64,000 bases of DNA from Allopusillimonas sp008369125 (GCF_008369125.1 NZ_VOAY01000004.1:372001-436000); one strand, 5' to 3'; positions 6,435 to 15,106 are shown, numbered from the stretch's first letter. The notes: a model not told the origin generated them from the letters alone. A program made the numbers and translations.

Positions 6435-7523
6435 TCAGTCCTGTAGTTCAAGATCAGATAGCGGCACACGCAGAATGCGTCCTGAACCCTTGGACAAGGC
6501 CAGCAAGGCGCCATCGAGTTCGGCTGCGGCCACAATACCGTGGTGCAAGCCTCCAACTCGACTATGCAAGGAATACAGCGGCACTAAGTCTTGCGAAAGA
6601 CGCAAGATAAGGCCATAGGAACGTGCAGGCGCCCATGGCTTCAGTGTGCCCATTTGCCTTACGCCGCCCTGTTGCAGGGGTTCCAGAAAATCCTGGCCTG
6701 AGCTTAAGGCGGGTGCAATCCAATACTTGGACTCGACGGTTTGCATCATTTCAGCGCGAAAGGCATCTTCCCGCAGCACGAATTCAAGCAATTGGCTGCG
6801 CGGAGCAAAAATTGTCAGCCAGAAACCGCCGCCAGAAGCGGCAGCAATACGCGAGGGGTAGCCCGGTATCTGGCTCGGGCCTGAATCTATGCTGTCTTCG
6901 CGCAAAACCAAAAGGCGATGAGCCCAGCTTTCTGACGCCACTATGCGCTCACCGTCGTAACACACGCCATAGCCATAGGCCAAGCCTTGCGCACGAACTT
7001 GGGTGTTGCCCGATTCTGGGTTGTACATAAGAAGACGCCCACTTTTACCCCCGCTGAGCAAATCTACAGCCCAGTCGTCATAGGGTATGGTGCGCGACCC
7101 CTCGGTGATCAATACAGTGCCGTCGGGGCCTTCACACAGTGCATTAATGCATTGCGCAGGCTGATCGCCCAGTGTTTGAACATGTTTTCCGTCGAAAGCG
7201 CCTGTCACAAACGACAGGCCATCCCGGGTAGCCGCAACCAGGCCATCGCGATACGACGCGAGGGCCTGTATGGGCCCAGGCAAACTGGCAATCGGCTGCA
7301 AGGCCCCACCGGGTTCGACACGCAAGATATCATTGCCACACGCCACAACCAGACGACCCTGGCCATCGATGGCCATGTCCTCCAGGCCCGGGCGCTCAAG
7401 AAAGACCTCTGCGGTATCGAGTAAATGATTGGGTTTGAGCGCCCCATCAAATACAGGTACCGACGTATCGGCCTCACCCACCCCAAAAAAACGATTATGC
7501 GCACGCTTAATTCTTTTGAGCAT
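6435..7523 (-). CDS. SMP-30/strictosidine-synthase-like beta-propeller protein, ligand-poor
   Basis: A 362-residue protein without signal peptide, probably cytoplasmic, built of repeating propeller blades (DGQGRLVVACGND, DGTVLITEG, SGRLLMYNPESG). The block SESWAHRLLVL...IPGYPSRIA aligns with the strictosidine-synthase consensus. Family enzymes bind a metal through Glu, Asn and Asp and hydrolyse lactones or esters. Here Glu48 (GLED) remains, but the Asn and Asp positions are Tyr185 (AYGYG) and Ser224 (YPSRI). It may therefore be non-catalytic, perhaps a binding or partner subunit. It starts 4 nt after the permease-propeller fusion stop and ends 4 nt before the ATPase start. Confidence 0.75.
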   Translation of the reverse strand: MLKRIKRAHNRFFGVGEADTSVPVFDGALKPNHLLDTAEVFLERPGLEDMAIDGQGRLVVACGNDILRVEPGGALQPIASLPGPIQALASYRDGLVAATRDGLSFVTGAFDGKHVQTLGDQPAQCINALCEGPDGTVLITEGSRTIPYDDWAVDLLSGGKSGRLLMYNPESGNTQVRAQGLAYGYGVCYDGERIVASESWAHRLLVLREDSIDSGPSQIPGYPSRIAAASGGGFWLTIFAPRSQLLEFVLREDAFRAEMMQTVESKYWIAPALSSGQDFLEPLQQGGVRQMGTLKPWAPARSYGLILRLSQDLVPLYSLHSRVGGLHHGIVAAAELDGALLALSKGSGRILRVPLSDLELQD

Positions 7524-7527
7524 GTTG

Positions 7528-9636
7528 TCAAACCTTTTCGATGGGATGCTGCATGAAATCGGGGTCAGCCTCTTCTAATTTGTATCGACCAATGCGGTTG
7601 TTGGATATACCCCCCAGATACAAATAACCTCGATGTTCGCGCATAGAAGTAATCATGGGGTGATTTTTACCACTGCGATCCCAGTACGACTCCAGAACCT
7701 GCCCATTATCATTGCACTTGATTACGCAACCCACATTGATATTCGGGGCTAACCACTCATCCTGCCCCAGGCGTTTGACCATACGTCGACGAAATGCGGG
7801 TGAACGCATCGCCAGATCGAAAGCCGGGCTGCGCATGCCCATGATGGCAATCCAGTAATTACCATCAGAAGCCCTGTTGATATTGTCCGGGTAACCTGGC
7901 AAATCGGCGATAACAACCTCCAGCTTGCCTTTATTAGGCCCATCAAACCAATAACGGCTAATCCGGCACGCCCAGCTTTCTGCAAAAAGCAGTGACTGGC
8001 CATCCGATGCAATGCAAACACCATTAGGAAATATCAGATTCTTCAGTACAGTGTGGGTGCGGCCGGTACGTGGGTCATAACAAATAATACGGCCATTGCC
8101 TCGCCCTTCAAGGCTGTCGATGGGCCACTCATGCATCTCGTAGCGTACGGTCGCTTCAGAAAAGAAAATTCGGCCATCGGGGGCAATATCCAGGTCATCT
8201 GCCAGCCGCAATCGGCTGTCATCCACAACTGATAGCCATGAGCGCCCTGTTTCATCGGTTGCCTTTACGACCGAACGGTCATTGCGTTTAATGCAGTAAA
8301 GCCCCATACCACCCACGCAAACATACAAATTACCGCTTTTGTCGAATGCCATCCCCAGGGGCTGGCCGCCAATATGCGCATAAAGCTCCATACGCTTATA
8401 GTCAGGCGCAAAAAACCGCATGACGTCGCCATGACGGGTGCCACAATAAAGGTTATCGTCCTCGTCCAGGATCACGTCTTCGGGGGACTCGATCATGCCC
8501 AGACCGATTAACTCAGTATCACCAAATTTATTATTTACCGAATAGGGTGAGTTCGACTCGGCATGCGTATCGGGAGCCGATGGCAAGGATAAATAGCCGG
8601 GGCTAACATACAGCTCGCTTAACGCCTTGCCACGATTCTTGAACCAGCGGATATCCAGGGTTACCGCTGCAATCATGATAAAAGCCAACGACATGCGGAT
8701 ATACCCGGCAGGAACAGATAACCCCCTAAGGCCGTTGGTAACGATCAGAATAATCAGGGTACCGAGTACTGCTTTGACGACCGAGCCCTTACCGCCCCCC
8801 AGGCGGATACCGCCCAGCAAAGCCGCTGCGAGCACCACGATCTCCAGACCCATGCCTGTGTCAGCGCTGCTGCTGTCGACCCGAGCCGCATACAAAATGG
8901 CGGCTACGGCAGCAAACACGCCAGAAGCAACATACGCCTGAGCCGCGATCCGATTAACCGGCAGGCCGGAATTGTATGCAGAGCGACGCGAGCCGCCCAC
9001 TGCCATCATGTGCCATCCGCCCCGCATGCGAGTTAGAAATATGTGGAGCAAAATGGCGACGATGATGAAGATCCAGGTAGAAACCGGCAGAAAAAGCACA
9101 GTACCGTTGCCCAATTCATCCCACAGATCAGAGTCTGGAATCGTCGACGCAATTTCAACCGCCCATTTAAATTGAATGAGGTTGAATATGGCGCGAAAAA
9201 CAATCAGGGTAACCAGCGTCGTAAGAAAAGCACGCAGCTTCAGATACCCGATCAGCACGCCATTGACGGCCCCCATTAGCGCACCGCACAACAGGGTCAC
9301 CCCCATTGCGGGGAAAATAGACCATTCAAGAACGTGGATAAAGTACAGAACCAGTACATTGCAAATTGCATACATCGACCCCACGCTAAGATCGATCCCG
9401 CCAACAATCAGCACCAATGCCATGCCAAATACGATGAAGCCGATTTCACCTGATTGCCGCAGCAGCACAGAAATAGAGCTAAACGTAAGAAAGTTTTCAG
9501 AAACCGATGCAAAGCCTGCAATTACAAGCAAGAGCACAAGTAACGGTACCGCCGTTTCCATCCATTGTTTTGCCAGCAACTCACCAATTGCGCGGTCGGG
9601 CCAATAGCGATACCGAAGTTTCTTTATCGTATCCAT
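7528..9636 (-). CDS. RbsC-type permease fused to SMP-30/strictosidine-synthase-like propeller
   Basis: A 702-residue two-domain protein. Residues ~20-325 are a BPD_transp_2 (RbsC-like) permease with about ten membrane segments and the family motif GMALVLIVGGIDLSVGS. After a polar linker (~330-375), residues ~380-695 form a six-bladed-type propeller with strictosidine-synthase wording (AESWACRISRYWF, LPGYPDNI). It keeps the metal ligands: Glu386 (SPED), Asn538 (FPNG), Asp584 (YPDN). RbsC has both termini in the cytoplasm, so the propeller should face inward, placed to act on imported substrate, perhaps a lactone or ester (inference). The ATG at 9636 is preferred over a TTG at 9672 that runs through an intergenic hairpin. 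The frame is continuous, so this is not an assembly join of two genes. Confidence 0.85.
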   Translation of the reverse strand: MDTIKKLRYRYWPDRAIGELLAKQWMETAVPLLVLLLVIAGFASVSENFLTFSSISVLLRQSGEIGFIVFGMALVLIVGGIDLSVGSMYAICNVLVLYFIHVLEWSIFPAMGVTLLCGALMGAVNGVLIGYLKLRAFLTTLVTLIVFRAIFNLIQFKWAVEIASTIPDSDLWDELGNGTVLFLPVSTWIFIIVAILLHIFLTRMRGGWHMMAVGGSRRSAYNSGLPVNRIAAQAYVASGVFAAVAAILYAARVDSSSADTGMGLEIVVLAAALLGGIRLGGGKGSVVKAVLGTLIILIVTNGLRGLSVPAGYIRMSLAFIMIAAVTLDIRWFKNRGKALSELYVSPGYLSLPSAPDTHAESNSPYSVNNKFGDTELIGLGMIESPEDVILDEDDNLYCGTRHGDVMRFFAPDYKRMELYAHIGGQPLGMAFDKSGNLYVCVGGMGLYCIKRNDRSVVKATDETGRSWLSVVDDSRLRLADDLDIAPDGRIFFSEATVRYEMHEWPIDSLEGRGNGRIICYDPRTGRTHTVLKNLIFPNGVCIASDGQSLLFAESWACRISRYWFDGPNKGKLEVVIADLPGYPDNINRASDGNYWIAIMGMRSPAFDLAMRSPAFRRRMVKRLGQDEWLAPNINVGCVIKCNDNGQVLESYWDRSGKNHPMITSMREHRGYLYLGGISNNRIGRYKLEEADPDFMQHPIEKV

Positions 9637-9667
9637 GCTTCTATGGGGTATCCATTTAGTTCGACAG

Positions 9668-9689
9668 CTCAAGCCCCTGGGGGCTTGAG
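9668..9689 (-). promoter_or_regulatory. Intercistronic hairpin after the first binding-protein gene
   Basis: CTCAAGCCC / GGGCTTGAG perfect 9-bp stem with CTGG loop, 9 nt after the binding-protein stop and 31 nt before the fusion start. No T-run follows, so it looks like an mRNA-stability element rather than a terminator. Such hairpins commonly keep binding-protein levels above permease levels. Confidence 0.65.
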
Positions 9690-9698
9690 GAAATTACA

Positions 9699-10763
9699 TC
9701 ACTGATGCACGGTGTCTAGCGTCCAGCACCGATTACTGGCCAAATCACTCTTGGTAATTTCTTGCAGGGGCGAGTACAGAGCCACCTGCAATGTTCCAGG
9801 TTTATCGGGGCTTTGCAGCGCCATCTGAATCAAATTATTAACATCACGCCCCTGGCCCGGCACATTAAAGCTGATGTAATTACTGAACTTTCCTTCTTCA
9901 ATGGCTTTGCAGGCATAGTCGCTAAACCCACCGTTGGTCGAAAGAAACACTTTCCCTGTTTTCCCTTCCTGGGCAATGGCGGCAGCCGTCCCCATATCTG
10001 GAATATCCCAGACACCAATAACAGCACACAAGTCAGGGTGTTGCTTAAGGGTTACTTCGGTAATCGACTTGGCTTTCGAAGACTCATAATTACCCACCGA
10101 CTGGCGGGCAACGATATTAATTTCGGGGTTTTTCTCAAATACCTTGTTGTACCCATCCTGTAAATAAACCGTCCAGGGAGCCGTTGTAGGGCCATTGAGG
10201 ATCAACACTTTGCGTGATGTATCTGGCCCGCAGTGTTTAACCACAGACTGGGCCTGCATTTCACCAATGACCGTCGCGTCTCCACCAGCAAAGCCGGTTG
10301 TCATCTGCAAGCTTTTCATATTTAGCTGCACCACAGACACGCCTGCCTGTTCGAGCTTTTTCTCGATCTTGGCATACGAGGTGACATCAGGGTTGTGTAT
10401 TACGACGACATCCGGCTTGGGGTCTTCGTTAAGCAATTGAGTCAGAATCTGTACACCCGCAGACGTATCAAAATTGGCGTTGCGAACCTCGTACTCATAC
10501 CCCAGGCGTTTGGCCTGCAGCTGCATAATCTTGGACCACGCCTCGGTCAGATCAAGCCCCATGAATACCGGAACAAAAACAACACGCTTGCCTTTGTAAA
10601 GATCGTAATAACGGGCACGTTCAGGATCTTTAATAGCTCCTGATCCCTGTGCACACGCTTGGCCAAACAGACCGAGCGACAGTATGGTGGCTACCATGCC
10701 AGCCGCCAGGGTGGAAAATCTTCGGCCCAGAAACCTGCGGTACGCGAAGCGGTTAGTTTTCAT
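9699..10763 (-). CDS. Sugar-type ABC transporter periplasmic binding protein (paralogue 1)
   Basis: A 354-residue periplasmic binding protein of the Peripla_BP_4 class used with RbsC-type permeases. It has a long basic N-terminus and hydrophobic segment (about 18-38) with a likely cut after CAQG. The core shows VFVPVFMGLDLTEAW, NANFDTSAGVQ and a C-terminal VPGQGRDVNNLIQMAL. It is about 70% identical by eye to the next gene upstream, with no gaps in the core, so the pair arose by tandem duplication. Most differences cluster at the N-terminus and in the last quarter (FLSTNGGFSDYACKA against ILVSTSGGGGEVACKG), where specificity could differ. Substrate unknown. Confidence 0.88.
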   Translation of the reverse strand: MKTNRFAYRRFLGRRFSTLAAGMVATILSLGLFGQACAQGSGAIKDPERARYYDLYKGKRVVFVPVFMGLDLTEAWSKIMQLQAKRLGYEYEVRNANFDTSAGVQILTQLLNEDPKPDVVVIHNPDVTSYAKIEKKLEQAGVSVVQLNMKSLQMTTGFAGGDATVIGEMQAQSVVKHCGPDTSRKVLILNGPTTAPWTVYLQDGYNKVFEKNPEINIVARQSVGNYESSKAKSITEVTLKQHPDLCAVIGVWDIPDMGTAAAIAQEGKTGKVFLSTNGGFSDYACKAIEEGKFSNYISFNVPGQGRDVNNLIQMALQSPDKPGTLQVALYSPLQEITKSDLASNRCWTLDTVHQ

Positions 10764-10886
10764 AATATTCTCCGTAACATCCGTGGCAAGCCTTTATTTG
10801 TCGACAGCGACTCAGGGACGCAGGGCTATTCCAAGAACTGCCCCGCGTACCCGATATAAACAACAACCCGTTCGACGACAGCAGGT

Positions 10887-11951
10887 CTATTGGTGCAAGG
10901 TGTCTACCGACCAGCATTGATGGCTTTCGGCATCTTTCTGGGTATAAACAAACAAAGGTGTATACAGCGCTACTTTGAGCTTGCCCGGCTTTTCGGGGCT
11001 TTGCATTGCCATTTGAATAAGATCGTTCACGTCACGACTTTGGCCCGGCACATCGTAGCTAACATAGTGATCGAACCCGCCAGACTTCAAGCCCTTACAC
11101 GCGACTTCGCCCCCACCGCCGCTGGTGGAAACCAGTATCTTGCCGGTTTTCCCGGCGTCTTTGACAGCGGCTGCTGTAGCCAAATCGGGAATATCCCAAA
11201 CCCCCATAATGGCGCACAGGTCGGGATGCTGCTTAAGCGTGACCTCAGTAATGGATTTGGCTTTGCTCGACTCGTAGTTGCCCACAGATTGCCGGGCCAC
11301 GACCTTGATATCGGGATGTTTCTCGAGAATATTGTTGTAGCCCTCTTGCATATATACCGTCCAGGGAGCGGTTGTAGGGCCGTTCAGAATCATGATCTTT
11401 TGTGACGTAGACGGGCCACACTGGTCCACCACCCACTGCGCTTGAGTTTCACCGATAACGGTTGCATCTGCACCGGCAAAACCTGTCGTCATGGTCAGGC
11501 TTTTCATATTGAGCTGAATGACGTAGATTCCGGCTTCTTCCAGCTTTTTCTCGATCTTGGCATAAGAGGTGACATCAGGGTTCTGTATCACCACCACATT
11601 CGGCTTGGGGTTTTCATTGAGAAGCTGGGTAAGAATTTGTACACCCGCCGAGGTGTCAAAATTTGCATTCCTGACTTCGTATTGATAGCCCAGACGCTTT
11701 GCCTGTTGGCTCATAACCTCAGACCAGCCTTCGGTCAGATCAAGCCCCATGAACACCGGCACAAAAACCACGCGTTTGTCTTTGTAAATATCGTAGTAGC
11801 GAGCACGCTCAGGATCTTTGATAGCGCCTGCACCTTGGGCTACGGCGACGCCAGGGCCCAGAATCGAAAGTGTGGCGACTGACAACCCCAAAACCGTGGT
11901 GGCTAGAAAATTTGCCAGATGACCGCGTCGCAGAAATCGAAAACCATTCAT
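10887..11951 (-). CDS. Sugar-type ABC transporter periplasmic binding protein (paralogue 2)
   Basis: Also 354 residues, matching its downstream neighbour in length. The signal segment (LATTVLGLSVATL) ends near AVAQG. Shared blocks include AIKDPERARYYD, GLDLTEGWSEVM, NPDVTSYAKIEKKLE and LNGPTTAPWTVY. The binding fold should present the imported ligand to the permeases of the operon. A 123-nt gap with no terminator separates the paralogues. Ribosome site AGGAG lies just before the ATG. Having two intact copies alongside two permeases suggests either mixed specificity or dosage; sequence alone does not decide. Confidence 0.88.
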   Translation of the reverse strand: MNGFRFLRRGHLANFLATTVLGLSVATLSILGPGVAVAQGAGAIKDPERARYYDIYKDKRVVFVPVFMGLDLTEGWSEVMSQQAKRLGYQYEVRNANFDTSAGVQILTQLLNENPKPNVVVIQNPDVTSYAKIEKKLEEAGIYVIQLNMKSLTMTTGFAGADATVIGETQAQWVVDQCGPSTSQKIMILNGPTTAPWTVYMQEGYNNILEKHPDIKVVARQSVGNYESSKAKSITEVTLKQHPDLCAIMGVWDIPDLATAAAVKDAGKTGKILVSTSGGGGEVACKGLKSGGFDHYVSYDVPGQSRDVNDLIQMAMQSPEKPGKLKVALYTPLFVYTQKDAESHQCWSVDTLHQ

Positions 11952-12056
11952 TTTTGTCTCCTAAATATGTATATCAGCATTCAATTTATTTGATTTAATC
12001 TATGATAATTTTTGATTTACTCTTGAATGCTGAGTCCTGGGGCTGAGTAATTGCGA

Positions 12057-13088
12057 TCAAATATCTCCTTGCTGTGCGGTCTCCTCGTTGCGGGGGTTTA
12101 AAACGCTGTCAAGTGCAATGGCAATTAATAGCACCACACCTTTGACTAAGTTTTGTACATCAAGGGTCAGGTTGAGAATCGTCATTCCATTAATGATGGT
12201 GCCCACCAGCAAAGTGCCGACAATAACGCTCATGACACCACCTCGGCCACCAGACAAACCTACGCCACCCATAACCACCACCAAAATGATGTCGTAGATT
12301 AAAGAAAGGTTGTAAATTCTGGTATCTATAAGGCTATTGGAAGAGGCCGTTACCAGGCCAGCCAAAACAGCGATCAGTGCCGCCAATACATACTGAAGAA
12401 CAATAATTGGGCGAACAGGAATACCCGTGGTGCGTGCTCCATTTGGGTTATCACCAATCGCATAAATGAATAAACCCAGTTTCGTATAGTTCAGAAACAA
12501 CCAAACCAGCAAGGCAACAGTAATAACTACCAATATGCTGCTGGGGATGCCCAACACATCAACACCACCCAACCACAGCAGCCCATTCATTTGGTCGGGC
12601 CAAGGCACCATGTCAGATTTCAAAATGCCTACCTGGCCCAAGCCTGCCAAACCCAAGCCCATCGCCAAGGTAACAAACAGAGCCGGGATCTCGGCATAGG
12701 CAACGAAAATACCATTGAGCAAACCAACTACCAGCGCGAATAACAGGCCGATAAGTAAAGCAGGCCATACACCCATGCCGGAACCGGCAAGAGTCATGAT
12801 GAGCGCCGTAGGAACCGCCATGACTGCAACCATGGACAAATCAATACCGCGCCCAATCACGACAATAGCCATCGCAAAACCCAGGATACCGAGCACAGAT
12901 ATCGAGCGCAGCATGGCCACCAGATTTCCTGTTGAGAAAAACCCAGGAAGCGTTGCCGTAAATACCAAAAAAATAACAATAAAAAGCAAAAATACAATAG
13001 TCAGCTGATCAAACTTGGCGAACTTTTTGACTAGCGGATTCATCCACATCGTATTTTTGTCTGCGCTCACACGTTTCTCCTTGGTCAA
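12057..13088 (-). CDS. RbsC-type ABC transporter permease
   Basis: Inner-membrane permease of 343 residues, about ten membrane segments, with family motifs GFAMAIVVIGRGIDLSMV (membrane segment 3 region) and VVVMGGVGLSGGRGGVMSV near the C-terminus. The annotated start is TTG, overlapping the dehydrogenase stop as TTGA; an internal ATG at codon 14 or 16 (MWMNPL) is a possible alternative. It is the plain partner of the permease-propeller fusion, so the importer is probably a heterodimer of the two with the double ATPase. Confidence 0.88.
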   Translation of the reverse strand: MTKEKRVSADKNTMWMNPLVKKFAKFDQLTIVFLLFIVIFLVFTATLPGFFSTGNLVAMLRSISVLGILGFAMAIVVIGRGIDLSMVAVMAVPTALIMTLAGSGMGVWPALLIGLLFALVVGLLNGIFVAYAEIPALFVTLAMGLGLAGLGQVGILKSDMVPWPDQMNGLLWLGGVDVLGIPSSILVVITVALLVWLFLNYTKLGLFIYAIGDNPNGARTTGIPVRPIIVLQYVLAALIAVLAGLVTASSNSLIDTRIYNLSLIYDIILVVVMGGVGLSGGRGGVMSVIVGTLLVGTIINGMTILNLTLDVQNLVKGVVLLIAIALDSVLNPRNEETAQQGDI

Positions 13089-14215
13089 TTATCCAAAATG
13101 ATGCAATCGCGCAGACTTGACCCCGAGGCCAGATGATCAAAACCCTCATTAATTTGATCCAGGGTAAATGCCTGACCCAGAAGCTTATTTACGGGCAATT
13201 TTCCGGCCAAATACAAATCAATATATTTGGCTATGTCTATGGCTGGAACGCCCGACCCCAGGTAGCTACCCCGTATATCGCGTTCTTCACCCACCATTTG
13301 CGCCAACGGCAACGAAAAGCATGATTTCGGATTTGGCAGGCCTGAAGTAATCGTGGTGCCGCCTCGACGCGTGAGTTTGTACGCCATTTCAAATGCAGCC
13401 ACAGCGCCAGCCATGTCAAAACCGTAGTCAACCGCCCCGCCCGCCGCATCAAGCTGATCTTTATCGCTGGTAATGTGCTTGGGATTAATAACGTGAGTGG
13501 CTCCCAGCGTTTTAGCCAGTTCAAGTTTTTCATCACTGAGATCAACGGCCACGATTCTTCGGGCACCCGCTGCAACAGCCGCTAACAGAGCACTGAGCCC
13601 CACTCCACCCAAACCTACAATTGCGGCGGTTTCACCCAACTTGAAATTGGCCCGGTTAATGACAGCCCCGGCACCCGTTAATACGGCACAACCAAATAGG
13701 GCGGCTTCCCGGTGTGATATCTGGCGTGTAATTTTGATGCAAGAATGCTGTGACACGACGGCGTGGTCAGCAAAGCACGACACCCCCACATGGTGGTTAA
13801 GCAGCTCGTCGCCCATATGCAGACGCCGACCGCCCCCCAATAAGGACCCTTGCGTATTAGCCTGAGCGCCAGGTTCGCACAGTGCTGGGCGCCCCTGACT
13901 GCACGGCAGGCAATGACCACACGTTGGAACGAAGTCGGTGACCACATGATCACCTGGCTGCAACCCATGCACGCCTTTGCCTATGGCAACGACTTCGCCC
14001 GACGACTCGTGACCCAACACCAAGGGCACACCCCGTGGCCGATCACCGTTGATCACTGAAAGATCAGAGTGGCATAGACCCGCTACTTTGATCTTTACCA
14101 GAACTTCTCCCTCCCCGGGAGGATCCAGATCCACTTCGACGATTTTGATTGGTTTACTTTGTGCATAAGGAGCAGGCAGCCCCATTTCACGCAATACCGC
14201 TGCACGGATCTTCAT
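13085..14215 (-). CDS. Zinc-dependent medium-chain alcohol dehydrogenase
   Basis: Cytoplasmic NAD(P)-dependent dehydrogenase of 376 residues, medium-chain (MDR) type. Catalytic zinc ligands Cys48 (GLCHSD), His69 and Glu70 (GHES) and the structural-zinc cysteines 99, 102, 105 and 113 are all present. The Rossmann motif GLGGVG follows at about 201-206. It is the first gene of the leftward transport operon, with AGGAG before the ATG, so it probably oxidises a hydroxyl on the imported compound or on the propeller product (inference). A 17-bp direct repeat pair lies in its leader. Confidence 0.9.
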   Translation of the reverse strand: MKIRAAVLREMGLPAPYAQSKPIKIVEVDLDPPGEGEVLVKIKVAGLCHSDLSVINGDRPRGVPLVLGHESSGEVVAIGKGVHGLQPGDHVVTDFVPTCGHCLPCSQGRPALCEPGAQANTQGSLLGGGRRLHMGDELLNHHVGVSCFADHAVVSQHSCIKITRQISHREAALFGCAVLTGAGAVINRANFKLGETAAIVGLGGVGLSALLAAVAAGARRIVAVDLSDEKLELAKTLGATHVINPKHITSDKDQLDAAGGAVDYGFDMAGAVAAFEMAYKLTRRGGTTITSGLPNPKSCFSLPLAQMVGEERDIRGSYLGSGVPAIDIAKYIDLYLAGKLPVNKLLGQAFTLDQINEGFDHLASGSSLRDCIILDN

Positions 14216-14235
14216 ATCGGACTCCTCAATTGCAC

Positions 14236-14276
14236 GACTTACCCTCCAGCTAATTACAGGACTTACCTTCCAGCTA
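14236..14276. repeat. 17-bp direct repeat pair in the dehydrogenase leader
   Basis: GACTTACCCTCCAGCTA at 14236-14252 and GACTTACCTTCCAGCTA at 14260-14276: one mismatch, 24-bp phase. It lies 21-61 bp before the dehydrogenase ATG, so it could be an operator or an RNA-level site. Confidence 0.8.
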
Positions 14277-14488
14277 GCTTCCCGTCATGGAACTGCTCCC
14301 TATTTAAACGTTGATACCAGGCCCAAGAGAAACCCGGATTACGCCGATTATTAATTAACCGTGGAAGTAGATAATCGTTGTATGAGACGGTACTGCTTCG
14401 CATGGGACTGATTCAGGGCTTCAGCCCCGATACCATTCAATTTAAGCCCAGCCCGGTATTCATTGATTTTTTGGCTGTGCCTCATAAA

Positions 14489-14572
14489 CAGACCTGCCGT
14501 TGAAATATTGACACCTCGGCCCGTTTCAAGCAGACCGGCCGCTGAAATACCGACTTCTGAGCCCGTTCGCTG
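14489..14572. repeat. 42-bp tandem duplication
   Basis: Two adjoining units (14489-14530, 14531-14572) beginning CAGACC(T/G)GCCG and sharing TGAAATA and GCCCGTT. On the minus strand the period is a multiple of three and reads as a 14-residue repeat (TGSEVGISAAGLLE / TGRGVNISTAGLFM). Too short and isolated to call a gene. Confidence 0.7.
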
Positions 14573-15072
14573 CCAAGCCATGAGCATGCAGCATTAACAG
14601 CCAGAGTCGTGTTTTCGGTTACAACGCCAAGTATCGTATTAACGAATTGCCCCTCGTCAGAGCAAAAAATATTAATTTTCAGGCTATCTTCTGCTTTTAT
14701 ACTTCTTCCGTTTATTGCCCCAAACGCCATTTTATTTTCCCGATTAACTTGAGTTGAACATCGTTCCATGGTCCAAACACGATCGGGGAAAGAAGTCAGA
14801 AAACGACATGCTTAGTGGCCAGCAAATTACCAAAGGCAATGCGCACTCTTATTTGCCATGGATCATGGTAGAAATGGCAACAACTTTGTGTCAATTTTAT
14901 TTATGTTAAGCGGCGCTTCATAAAATGCTTATTCGGGATTACCCGCTGGAGTAAAGCGGCCCGGGTGCTTCCACTCCCGGTTACACCAAGCTGCTGCGCA
15001 TCATTTCGTTCGCCGTGAACAACTTACGAGAGGTCTTGCGCTTGCAAGTGCATGCCACCAGGCGCACCAAAT

Positions 15073-15106
15073 AAAAAAGCCAACACCCGCAGGTGTTGGC
15101 TTTTTT
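15073..15106 (-). terminator. Strong bidirectional Rho-independent terminator
   Basis: Stem GCCAACACC / GGTGTTGGC with CGCA loop, flanked by six A and six T, so it works on both strands. On the minus strand it ends the Bug-type binding-protein transcript, 60 nt after its stop. On the plus strand it follows directly on the TAA of an unassigned open frame. Confidence 0.92.

Noticed and set aside
14489..14572. Third copy of the dispersed ~98-bp repeat
   Set aside because: Only a loose resemblance (AAGTCGGT...TTTCAG) to 2021-2032 on the opposite strand; not extended enough to count as homology.
14482..14769. Leftward 95-codon frame (MERCSTQVNREN...)
   Set aside because: Overlaps another short frame, ends in the tandem duplication, and matches no family I know; too weak to annotate as a gene.
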